Below, one piece after another: positions 7,495 to 17,000 of a stretch of DNA of 29,467 bases. Position 1 is the stretch's first letter. Each line of letters opens with the position of its first letter. The stretch is from the NCBI GenBank assembly GCA_031411235.1, contig JANOAR010000113.1, positions 1 to 29,467 of the forward strand. Direction: 5' to 3'. A program made the position numbers and the translations under genes. Under the pieces are notes generated by a model. That model was not told where the DNA came from. It saw only the letters and a list, made by a program, of their open reading frames with translations, and searched no databases. Origin of the DNA: JANOAR01 sp031411235 (lineage in GTDB: Bacteria > Verrucomicrobiota > Verrucomicrobiia > Verrucomicrobiales > Verrucomicrobiaceae).

Positions 7495-7854
7495 CTACGG
7501 CTGCTTCTCTAGCACCATGAGGCCGGAGCGCTTGGGCACGGTGACGGTGGTGAGGGTCTCGGGCGGGACGGGGAGACGCTCCATGATGAAGTAGCCGTAG
7601 GCTTTGCCGTCGTGGGGATCGGGGGTGGAGGGGTCGGGGATGATGAGGCCGTAGTAGGCGGGGACGCGCTTGAAGGTGACGGTGGTGGGTGCTCCCAGGG
7701 CGGTAAAGCCTGCGGATGCGTCACTGAGGGTGAATGAGCCAGAGACGGCTCCTGTGGTGGAGGTGATGACGGCTTTCACAGGGCCAGCGTTGTTCGCGGC
7801 GATGGGCATGACGGTCGTCGAAACGGGCTTGATCTCGAAGAAGGGATTGGTGAG
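7495..7854. repeat. Direct repeat, left copy (pairs with 10697-11056)
   Basis: Same-strand copy of 10697-11056 at a constant offset of 3,202 bases without gaps. Bases 7511-7715 match the right copy with one mismatch (7613, T versus A). From 7716 to about 7832 there are roughly two dozen mismatches, then a short identical stretch (GGGCTTGATCTCGAAG and on to about 7852) before similarity stops. The repeats flank the XRE and 722-residue protein genes. Confidence 0.9.
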
Positions 7855-7870
7855 GGGGTTGCTGCCATAT
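7495..7870 (-). pseudogene. Truncated duplicate of the giant surface protein's 3' end
   Basis: This minus-strand segment encodes the last ~125 residues of the giant protein at 10697-29467: the block MPIAANNAG... to ...TVTVPKRSGLMVLEKQP and, in frame before it, GSNPLTNPFFEIKPVSTTV. Just upstream of that the frame hits a TAA (about 7871-7873) and similarity to the giant gene ends, so no N-terminal part, signal peptide or repeat region remains. An ATG at 7809 would give a 104-residue ORF, but without a leader it is unlikely to reach the cell surface. It carries the final beta-unit of the C-terminal module (TGAVSGSFTLSDASAGF, then KAYGYFIMERLP). It could be a donor cassette for recombination with the intact gene. 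It lies 67 bp downstream of the convergent korA stop. Confidence 0.8.
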
Positions 7871-7977
7871 TACCGTGCTCGGTATTTCAGCGGAGGTATT
7901 GGCCCCATTACGCATCATATCCAACGCCGCGACAATTACCCGGTAGAGCGACGATCGGCAAGACTACCATGCAAGCC

Positions 7978-8235
7978 TTAGCCTTGAGCATCAGCCATAC
8001 GCTTTTCCGCCTCAGCAACGACCTTGGCGAACGGAATTCCCATGCCTGCCGAGAGACGAATTGCGAGGTTCAAGGATGGCGACCTCTGGCGACTTTCCAT
8101 CAGGATGATTGCCGTGCGAGTTACACCTGAACTGGCAGCCAACTTCTTCTTGGACATGGCCATCCCTTCGCGTTCCTCGCGGAGAACATCCACAATCAAC
8201 GCGACGAGTTCTTCCGAGAGTGAGGAAACTGCCAC
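7978..8235 (-). CDS. Small XRE/Cro-C1 family transcriptional regulator
   Basis: An 85-residue protein made up almost only of a lambda-repressor-type helix-turn-helix: a helix LSEELVALIVDVLREERE (about 6-23), helix 2 SKKKLAASSG (28-37), recognition helix TRTAIILMESRQR (39-51), then PSLNLAIRLSAGMGIPFAKVV (53-73), the usual fourth and fifth helices. There is no extra ligand or catalytic domain. The start is a GTG at 8235; the frame upstream runs to a TGA without an ATG, so GTG is the best choice. Thirty-five bases upstream is a perfect palindrome (8271-8286) that is a likely operator, so autorepression and control of the divergent surface-protein gene are both plausible. It could also be an orphan antitoxin-like protein, but no toxin gene is adjacent. 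Sequence around it is more AT-rich than the flanking chromosomal genes. Confidence 0.82.
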   Translation of the reverse strand: MAVSSLSEELVALIVDVLREEREGMAMSKKKLAASSGVTRTAIILMESRQRSPSLNLAIRLSAGMGIPFAKVVAEAEKRMADAQG

Positions 8236-8241
8236 ATGCGC

Positions 8242-8286
8242 AGTTGATCCAAGAAACCGATTGACGGCAGTGTATCAGTTGATACA
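8242..8286. promoter_or_regulatory. Candidate XRE operator: perfect 7-2-7 palindrome plus an upstream half-site
   Basis: TGTATCA (8271-8277), GT, TGATACA (8280-8286) is a perfect inverted repeat of the size bound by XRE dimers. AGTTGATCC at 8242-8250 repeats the right half AGTTGATAC (8277-8285) with one change. The site is in the divergent spacer, 36 bp from the regulator's GTG and 87 bp from the surface-protein ATG. On the minus strand a -10-like TAGAAT (complement of 8294-8299) places the palindrome at the likely transcription start of the regulator, as expected for autorepression. Regulator-site pairing is inferred from position. Confidence 0.55.
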
Positions 8287-8372
8287 TAGGCTAATTCTAC
8301 TGGTCTCCCAAATAAATCGCGACTAGCGGCATCACTTGGATCAAGCTTTTCATCTTCACCGAAACCGCCACA

Positions 8373-10541
8373 ATGAATATCTTATATAAACTAAAGCATG
8401 GAATCACAGCCGCGCTCTTCCAGAGCGTCATTTCAGCAAGTTCTCCAGCGGAAGTTAATGCGGGGCCTTTAGACAAGACGGCGACGTTTACTCCCTCTGT
8501 CACTTTCACGGAGAGTCAGACAGAAAAGTTTTTTTTCGACACTTTCCAGATTAACGATCATCCTCCTGTAGTGTCTCGTGGCGTTGAATCAACGCTGGGG
8601 GTAAGCCTATCAATTTCAGCCAGCATGGCCGGATTTACTCCAGCAGAAGTGGACGCTGGAACTACATATTCTGTGAAAGTGGGTGGCGTTTCAATAAGCG
8701 GTCAACTTAGCGATGATCCATTCTATTATCAGGGAAAATCATCAATATTTATTCCAAATACGCGTTGGGACAGAATCACCGGAAAGCCCACATCATCGGC
8801 GGGTTTGAGGATGTCGTGGACGACATCTAAATTAACAATCACTCTCACAAATCCGTTTGTGCTCGCCCTTGATGCCAATGGTGATGCCACATATGATGAA
8901 TACGGTGTTATAGTTGAGGACACAATGGAAGTTGCGATAAGGGATTGGTTGAAAAAAACGCGCAACCCTGCGCGGTCAACCACTCTGGCATCAGTGGCTT
9001 TTGGTCCTTTAGTGACAAACAATCGCATTGTCTATGCAAGTGGCAAATCGGCCACGGCAGACTATCACTTTCCAAGTGAGAGCCCTGCTGACTACACGCT
9101 GAACAACGTGTCGCTCTCAGGCGGCGCAGATTATGGAGCGCCTACGGTATCGGTTGTGACACCTAAATCGGGCACATTTACAGGTTCCGACGTTTCAATC
9201 ACTGGCAAAGCAACCGATGGCTACAATATCTCAGCAGTAGAGTATACACTAAATCCTGATCCAGCAGCACCGGATTGGGTTGCTGTGGACAGTCTGAATA
9301 TCACGCCTTTGGCCAACCCAGCGCTGCTATGGGGAGCTACCACAGCGACCTGGACATTGGATTTGGCGGGCATGCCTCTTGGCACCAACAAACTTTGGCT
9401 GCGCAGCAGGGACAATAGCGGGAACAATTCAACCACACTCGTGGTCAGCTACGTCAACGCCTTGCCAACGGAAGTAAAAGGGCGCTGGGACGGTCTGTTG
9501 GTTCCCGATGTAGCCGAGGGCGTCGCTGGCTCGGTATCTTATACCTTCTCTGCTAATGGTTATTATACAGGCAGACTCACTTTAGAAACGGGCGCAATTC
9601 CGTTCACAGGTTATCTGAGACCAGATGGAACTGTAAGCAACATTGTCAAACGTAGAGGCCTTCCAGACATTCTGCTTTATGGGGATGTCGTGAATATTGA
9701 AAACACCGATGACTTGTCCATCGCAGGCGAGCTAGCCGAAGGCGATGCATCACAAGACGACTTTACCACACAGGCCTACTTCAACGCTTACCACGCGCCA
9801 TTTTCCACCACAAACTTAGCCCCATCTGGTCTGGCAGGTCGATTCCATGTTTTCACAGAGGCTCCTACAAGTGTAAGGCTGGGGCACAGTTATTTTATTA
9901 TCACCACGGCACGTGCTGGAACAGCGACAATGTCAGGTAGGCTGGCTGATGGAACCGCTACATCATGGTCTGGCGTCGTGGGCATCTCGCGTAATGGCGA
10001 TGGCATATTGCCTTTATTCCAGGCTTTGTATCTGGGAAAGGGCTCGCTAACCGCGCCCATGACGATTGATGGGACGGCCAGATCAGTGCCCACTACAACT
10101 ATTTCCTGGGTTCGGCCTTCGACAGTCGCCGACAAGCAGTTCCCTGCAGGTTTCACCCTCGCGCTGGAAGCTTCTGGAGTTCTCTACACAGCGCCTCCGG
10201 CCAAGACCCGAGTCATGACTCTGCCGACATCCCCGCTGAACGCTCAGATCAGTATCAGTGGGGACGCCTTGTCCACAGCCCTCACGCATACATTCACAGT
10301 GAACGAGAACAACACCATCACTATGCCTGTAAATCCGCAAGTGATCACGCTGGGCTTGTCCGCCTCGACTGGCCTCTCAACAGGCACCTTCAAATTACCT
10401 GGAACAACAACGGTGGCAGCCATCAATTACCTTATCGTCGGCAACGTAGCCTATGGCCATTATGTCGCACCCGCTGCTACCAGCACGACGAACAAGCGTT
10501 TTGGCGTCGTCACATGGAGCGCACTGCCGAGTGCTCCTTGA
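8373..10541 (+). CDS. Predicted secreted surface protein with Ig-like domain and C-terminal module shared with the giant protein
   Basis: A 722-residue protein starting at the ATG at 8373, with a weak signal-peptide-like start (MNILYKLKHGITAALFQSVISAS, possible cleavage near residue 30) and no clear Shine-Dalgarno. Residues about 35-250 are two beta-rich domains without a recognised family. Residues about 256-362 (APTVSVVTPKSGTFTG... to ...LWLRSRDNSGNNSTTLVVSYV) look like a bacterial Ig/fibronectin-type fold. Residues 368-722 match the C-terminal module of the giant protein at 10697-29467 in order: a G-x-W/Y-x-G-L opening, GYYTGRLTLETGAIPFTGYL with VKRRGLPDI, then TMSGRLADGTATSWSG, FPAGFTLALEASGVLYTAPPA and a last unit GLSTGTFKLPG with AYGHYVAP. 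No catalytic motif and almost no cysteine. Codon use (TTA, AAT, ATA, TAT common) is more AT-rich than in its neighbours. An outer-surface or extracellular role is inferred. A terminator follows. Confidence 0.72.
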   Translation: MNILYKLKHGITAALFQSVISASSPAEVNAGPLDKTATFTPSVTFTESQTEKFFFDTFQINDHPPVVSRGVESTLGVSLSISASMAGFTPAEVDAGTTYSVKVGGVSISGQLSDDPFYYQGKSSIFIPNTRWDRITGKPTSSAGLRMSWTTSKLTITLTNPFVLALDANGDATYDEYGVIVEDTMEVAIRDWLKKTRNPARSTTLASVAFGPLVTNNRIVYASGKSATADYHFPSESPADYTLNNVSLSGGADYGAPTVSVVTPKSGTFTGSDVSITGKATDGYNISAVEYTLNPDPAAPDWVAVDSLNITPLANPALLWGATTATWTLDLAGMPLGTNKLWLRSRDNSGNNSTTLVVSYVNALPTEVKGRWDGLLVPDVAEGVAGSVSYTFSANGYYTGRLTLETGAIPFTGYLRPDGTVSNIVKRRGLPDILLYGDVVNIENTDDLSIAGELAEGDASQDDFTTQAYFNAYHAPFSTTNLAPSGLAGRFHVFTEAPTSVRLGHSYFIITTARAGTATMSGRLADGTATSWSGVVGISRNGDGILPLFQALYLGKGSLTAPMTIDGTARSVPTTTISWVRPSTVADKQFPAGFTLALEASGVLYTAPPAKTRVMTLPTSPLNAQISISGDALSTALTHTFTVNENNTITMPVNPQVITLGLSASTGLSTGTFKLPGTTTVAAINYLIVGNVAYGHYVAPAATSTTNKRFGVVTWSALPSAP

Positions 10542-10601
10542 AGCATCATAAGCCTCGGTTTAGCGACAACATCAAAACGGGGCGAAAGCCTCGGCCACAC
10601 G

Positions 10602-10633
10602 GAGCGGCCCTCGCAAGGGGGCCGCTCTTTTTT
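10602..10633 (+). terminator. Rho-independent terminator after the 722-residue surface-protein gene
   Basis: GAGCGGCCC (10602-10610) pairs perfectly with GGGCCGCTC (10619-10627) around an 8-base loop and is followed at once by six T residues (10628-10633). It lies 61 bp after the plus-strand stop codon. On the opposite strand the stem is not followed by a T run, so it is mainly a plus-strand terminator, though it sits only 64 bp beyond the end of the convergent giant gene. Confidence 0.9.
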
Positions 10634-10696
10634 GTATGGTGCCGCACTCCGAAAGGCTTCGCCAATCCTGCAAGGCACACACTGTCTGAGTCTGCG

Positions 10697-11056
10697 CTAC
10701 GGCTTCTTATCCAGCACCATGAGGCCGGAGCGCTTGGGCACGGTGACGGTGGTGAGGGTCTCGGGCGGGACGGGGAGACGCTCCATGATGAAGTAGCCGT
10801 AGGCTTTGCCGTCGAGGGGATCGGGGGTGGAGGGGTCGGGGATGATGAGGCCGTAGTAGGCGGGGACGCGCTTGAAGGTGACGGTGGTGGGTGCTCCCAG
10901 GGCGGTAAAGCCTGCGGAGGCGTCGCTAAGGGTGAAGGAGCCTGTGACGGCTCCGGTGGTGGCGGTGATGGTGGCTTTCGTGAGTCCTGCGTTATTGGCA
11001 GCGACGGGCATGACGGTGATCGAGATGGGCTTGATCTCGAAGAAGGGATTGGTGGC
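10697..11056. repeat. Direct repeat, right copy (3' end of the giant gene)
   Basis: Partner of the repeat at 7495-7854, in the same orientation and including the TAG stop of the giant gene. The two copies enclose the XRE and surface-protein genes (about 2.8 kb). Confidence 0.9.
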
Positions 11057-14000
11057 GCTGCTGCCGTCGAGGTTGGGGTTGATGGCGGAGCTTTCCACTC
11101 CGCCGGTGATGGCGCTGGTGGAGGCGATGCTATCGGCGAAGGATATCTGGGCATTGGTGGTGCCGAGAGTGTGGGGGACAGCGAGAGCAAGGACGATTGC
11201 GGTCGCGGCGGGGGCTTTGTAGAGGCCACCAGCGGCGGCGAGGGCAAGGCCTGTGTTGCCACCGAAGCCTGCTTTATAAGTACGGTCGCTGGCGAGGGTC
11301 TGGGTGGGTTTGTTCCAGGTGGGGGCGACGAGGCTGACGAAGGGCAAGGTCTCGGTGGCAGGGCCAGTGAGGGTGTGGCCTGTGTCGGCGGCGATAAGGA
11401 GGGTGCCGTGCATGGCTCCTTTGATGGGGTAGAGCATTTGGTAGATGGCGACTTGACCCTGTGGGCCGATGGGGGCGGTGGTGGCGATGACGCTGCCGTC
11501 GGCGGCTTTGCCTTTCATGGTGACGATGCCACTGGTGGCGACCGTGGCGGTGCCGTAGCTGGCTCCCTGCGGCTTGGCCGCGTCGTTTTGATCAGCCGCA
11601 CCGACGGTGAGCATAAAGTTGTGGGCACCGGCGCGGGTGGTGGCGGGGTTGGCGGGGATGAGGGGCTGGGCGGGGACGGTGGCGGTGGCCTTCTTCGCGG
11701 CGATGGCTAGGGTGAACCACACATTGCGCCAGCCAGTCATGTTGACGACGGGCTCGGTGGAAACCCCGACGAGGGGGACTTCCTGCAAGGTGCCGCGCAC
11801 GGTGTCGGCGCGGACGCCTGTGCCGCCGTCATCGAGGGTGATGAGGTCGGCGATGACTTGGATGTTGAGCAATGGGGCCTTGCGCTTGATCAAGTAAGAG
11901 CAACGTGGGTTGGTGCTGCTGTTATTGATCTTGCCGGAGATGGGATAGACCAAGCCGTTGACGGTGACTTTACCCGTGAAGGTGCCTTTGACAGTGGTGG
12001 TGAGATCGAGGCGACCGCCGAGGACGTAGTTGTTGCGGTTGAGGATGCCGACGTTGGCAGCGCTGCGGTCGATGAGGCCGACGTAGGTGCCGATGGCTTT
12101 GGTTGAGACACCCTCGATGGCGATGGAGTAGATGGAGCTGACGGTGCTACCAGCGGCGTTGCTGGCGGTGATTTTCACGAAGTTGTAGTTGCCAGCGATG
12201 GTGGGGGAGCCGGTGATGATGCCCGTGGTGAGACCGATGACGAGGCCAGGAGGCTGGCCAGTGATGGTGTACTTGGTGGGCAGATAGTCGGCGGTGGTGT
12301 TGACGAGGACTTGGTAGCCGAGGCCGCTGGTGCCGTAGTCGGCGCTGACTTTCCCACCAGGCAGGGTGTTGGTGAGGAAGATGGGTTTTTGCAGCAGGGT
12401 GAGGACGTTGGCTCCGCCTTCGAGATTGGGGGCGCTGGCACCTGTGCCGATGGAGACGCGGCAGGTGTAGGTACCTGCTTCGTTGGTGGTCAGGAGCTTG
12501 AGGGTGAGGGTGGCGGTCTTGGTGCCGGTGTACTTGGTGGGGGCGAGGGTGGTGGTGTCGCTGATGACGATGCCGTCCTTCAACCACTGGTACTTGAGGT
12601 TGGCGGGGGTGGGGCCGTAGGCCTTCACGTTGAAGGTGGTGGTGCCGTTGACGGGGACACGGATGGTGGAGGTGCGGGTATCGACGAAGGCCAAATCGGC
12701 GTCGCCAGAGGTCTTGTTGGCCACGGCGGGTCCGGCGTCGCTGGTGTAGCGCACGGAGTATTTCGAGACGTCAGCAGCGACGAAGCCGTTGATGCCGGGG
12801 GCGGTGACAGTGTAGGTGGCATCGGCTCCACCTATGCTACCTGCAATGTCGATGGTCTTTTTTCTCCACTGGGAACTGACGTTGCCTGGGCCGATGGCGG
12901 AAGAAGTGAAGGTGGCGCTGGTGGCTCCGAGGGCGACGATTTGGCTGCGTGGGGGGCTGGTGATTTCGATGTTGGGAGTGGGGGGGGCACCGCCATCGCC
13001 TGTGACGGCGACGACGAAGACGAGGCCGTTGGTGTTAAACAGTGAGGTGTCCCAGCGCAGGTTGTCGCTGAGGAAGGGCAGGCTAAGGCCGAGGCCTGCT
13101 TCTCCGCCGAGACGGAACTGGCTGCCGACATTGACAGCACCAGAGACGCTGGCGAAGTCGAGGACTTTGAAGACGTCGCCAGCGAGGGGGGCGTAGCCGC
13201 TGAGGGAGAGGATGAAGCTGGCAGCAGCGTTGAGGGTGGCGCTGCCTGTGATGTTGATGCGGTCATGCTGGTTGCTGAGGACGGGGTCGCTGAGCATGGC
13301 GGCGAACTGGGCGCTGGTGCCTTTGATCAAGTTATCGCGCTGGTTCCGATAGAAGGCGGCGGTGCCAATGTCGGTGCCATACTGGGCATCCAGCAGGTCA
13401 GGAACATTAACGGTGGGGCGGGTGATTTGGAAGGTCGTCTCGGAGCCTGCACCGAAGACGGCGTTGCCTTCGATGGTGAGGGTGCCGAGGGCGTCGCCAC
13501 CGACGTCGCCGGGTTTGATAATGCCATTCAGGGTGGTGAGGCCACGGATCAAGCCAGTGCCAGCGAGGGTGGCGAGGGAGTTGAGGGTGAGGCCGGGGGC
13601 AGTGGCTGCGCGGGCGGCACCGGTGCTGCCGACACCGTTGACACCGACTTGCAGGGTGCCTGCGGCGATGGTGGTGGTGCCAGTGTATTCGTTGTTCTGG
13701 GTGAGGCTGGCCCAGCCGTTGCTGCCTTTGACGAGGCTGAGGCTGGCTCCAGCGGCCCCTTGGCCAGGGACGAGCCAATGGCTGGACTGGGTGCCGTCGC
13801 GGAACATGGCGTCCCAAAGGACTTCGACGGTAGCGGGGGTGCTCTGGTTGATGGTGAGGACGCCGGGGGTGGCAGCGGCATTTTCGATGACTTCGCTGCT
13901 GCTGTTGCTAGAACTCATGGTGCCCGTGTTGCTGAGGAAGGCTCCGCTGCCGCCGTTGGTGGTGAGGCTGCCGATGGTGACGGTGCTGCCACCGACCTGA

Positions 14001-17000
14001 AGGATGGAGTTGTAGTTCATCACCACGTCGTTCTTCTCGGTGAGAGCGAGGTTGTTGCCGAGGCGTGCGATGGTGGTGTTGTCCTGGCCGTAAGCGAGGC
14101 TGGTGCTGATGACGAGGTCGCCCGTCCAGGCGCTGTTGTCGCCTTTGAAGGTGTGGGTGATGAAGGCCCGGCCATTGGTGGCGTCATTGTCATTGCCACC
14201 GTTGGCGGTGACGTTGGTGCGGAGAACAAGGTTGCCGGAGGTGGTGGCACCGTCTTTGAATTTGCCGTTGTACTCGGTGAAGACGAACTCGCCACCAACG
14301 GGGAAGGTGTTGTTGTCCTCCTCATAGTAGAGCTGCAAATTGTCATTCAAGGTGATGTCGCCGTTGTACTGGTGGTTCTGACCACCGTTGCCCTGCTGCT
14401 TCCAGACGCCGAGACGCTTGGTCTGAGCGGGGTTGTAGGTGACGCTGATGGGCATGTTGACCTCCCACAGGCTGCCACCGGTGCCGAGGTCGGAGTGGAG
14501 GAGCAGTTCGGCAACGCCTGCGTGCTCGGTGCTGCCGAGGGTGATGGATTTGCCATTGAGGTGGCCTGTGCCGAGGACATCAGCTTGGTTGGCAGCGAGG
14601 ACGCGGCCTTCGAGGATGTTGAGGCCGCCCGTCCAATCGGGGTTGTTTTCGCGGACTTCGAGGATGCCTTGGCCGATTTTGGTGATGTCGCCGCTGCCTT
14701 GAATAAAGCCGCCGCCGTTGTGGAGGCGGAAGGTCTGCCCTGGGACGGTGTCGATGGTGAGGGCTCCATTGACGGCGATGGGGGCGTTCCAGTTCATGAG
14801 GCGTACGGCACTGCCGAGGGTGCCGACGGTGAGGCGGTTGTTGCCTTCGAAGGTGATGAATTCTTCGATGACCCACTCGCCGCTGGCGTTGGCATCGCCC
14901 ATTTGCAGCATGATGTTGGTGCCTGAGCGCATGATGGTGCCGTCGGCCCAAGTTTGGTTGGAACCAAAGATGGTGGAGGTGCCTGCCGCGGCATCGGGGA
15001 CATCGCCAGCGAGGCGGATGGTGCCACCACGCACGTCGAGCAGGCCGCGGAAGAGGGCTTGGTTGCCGCTATCGCCTTCGAGGCTGAGGGTGCCTGGGCC
15101 AGTCTTGATGAGGTCGCCACGGTACTGCTCAACGCTCTCGATACCGCGCTGGATAACGAGGTTGCCCGCGCTGCCAGCAACTTCGATGACACCGCCACCG
15201 CCCTGGAGGGTGATGCCCCGTGTCTGGCTGATGATGCCGCCTTGGCCCGTCCAGCGGAGGGTGCCGCCGTTGAGGGTAAGCTGGTCAACGACGTCGATAG
15301 CGGGGTCTGGCCCAAGCTGGGCGTCAGAGGAGATGCTGAGCACGCCACCGTTGATGGTCGTTTTTCCTGCGATGGCATTGATGGCACCGCTGAGGACGAC
15401 GGCTCCCGTGGTTCCAAACTCAGCAGGGCTCGTGGTAGTGGGGCCACTGACGGTGAGAGCGAGGGGGATGGCGACGGAGAGGGTGAGTGGGACGGCGCTG
15501 GTCGCAGTAGCGTTGGCGGCGGTGGTGGGAGCGGCGGGATTGAGGAGGGTGACGGTGCCTGCGCCAGTATTCACGGAGCCGATGACGGAGCCTGCTGGGA
15601 TGTTTTGGCCAGCAATGGTCATGCCAGGGACGAGGCCTGCGGTGCTGCCGACGGCGACGACATTCGAGCCATTGACGGTGCCGCTGTTGGGGACGTAGAA
15701 GGCAGAGATGCCGACGGTGAAAGTCTGGCTGCCGATGCTGGCGGTGGCGGGCGCAGTGAGCGTCAGGGAGGTGGGGCTGTTGACGGTGAGAATGGTGGCA
15801 CCCAGGGGCAGGTAGGGGCTGACGATGGTCATGCCGGGGGCCATGCCAGTGGTGCTAGCAACGGTGATGAGGCTGATGCCTTCGTTGGTACTGCCAGTGG
15901 TGGAGAGGGTTTGGCCGAGGCTGGAAGCCAAGTTGAGATCACCCGTGCCATAGTGGTGGACGATCAATTCGGCGTTACCAAACTGAAGGGGCTGGAGCGT
16001 GGCGGCACCTGTGGCATTGCCACTGAGAGTGACTTGGCTAGCGCTGTCGATCGTGGCGATGTAAACGCCAGAGGGGATGTTGGCACCTGAGACAGGCATA
16101 CCAACATAGAGGTCGCTGGTGCTGGCGAGGCCAGTGACGGTGGCAGCGCCGCTGATGAGGGTGCCAGTCTTGAGCACTGAGGCAATGAGCGAGCCACCCG
16201 TGATGGTTTTCGCGGCGGGACCGACGTTGCTGGAGACCAGGATGCCTGAGTTGGCCACTTGCAGGGTTTGAGTGGCGGGGATGTTGATGGCGCTGCTAGC
16301 CGGGGAATCGAAGCGCAGGGTGCCGATGGCCAGGCTGGTAGCGAGGCTGCCGTAGAAGCCGCTGCCGCCGAGTCCAGTGAGGGTGTTTTCCGAGAGGTCT
16401 TCACCAGCAACCCAGGTGTTGACGGCGTTTTTGTACTCATCGGGGTTGCGGATGTAAGCGCGGACGCGGTTGCCATCGGTGGCGTCGGCGATGGCAAAAT
16501 CTTGGACGGAGAGCAGGCCTGTGCCCATGGTGGCCCAGGGGATGATTTGGTTTTTCAAGGCGGCACCTGGGGCGGCTCCATTGCCATTGAAGTCGAAGTT
16601 GATGCGTGCGAGGCCCGTGCCGCCAACGACGGTGTTGGCAATGGCGAAGCTAGCGGTAGCACCTGGGTTGCGCACGAGATTGGCGGCACCATTGTTGGTG
16701 CTGGGGTTGCCGACGTTGATGGTGACATTGTTGACCCCACGAGCTTCGGCAAAGAAGGTGGTGTTGCCGTTGAGGAACTGGACGACGCGACCTGCTGCGT
16801 TGTTGAAACCGAGGCCCTGGGTGACGGTGGCGGTGCCTGGGATGAGGGTGCCGGAGTTGCCCTGGACTTGGATGACGCCACCACGCGAGGTGAAGTTTTG
16901 ATCGCCAACGCGAGCGACGGTGAGCTGGTTGAAGATGGCGGCTCCGTCGTAGTCGAGGATGAGGGTGCCGCCGCCGAGTTCGACAGTGTTGGTGTCGCTG

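Noticed and set aside
8012..8287. Second minus-strand frame overlapping the XRE gene, starting with ATG at 8287
   Set aside because: The helix-turn-helix pattern is in the other frame (7978-8235). This frame has no recognisable domain and its ATG falls within the palindrome.
7429..10696. The island as a transposon or prophage fragment
   Set aside because: No transposase, integrase, short terminal inverted repeats or phage structural genes. The only flanking repeats are the ~360-bp direct copies of gene sequence.
13265..14926. Long plus-strand open frame (553 codons) opposite the giant gene; similar ones at 10514-11710 and 14954-16090
   Set aside because: They are antisense to PATR and C-terminal coding sequence. 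The Thr/Gly/Ala/Val-rich, C-ending codons of the giant gene give few stops on the other strand. The translations are low-complexity (G, E, A, D, V runs) with no domain.
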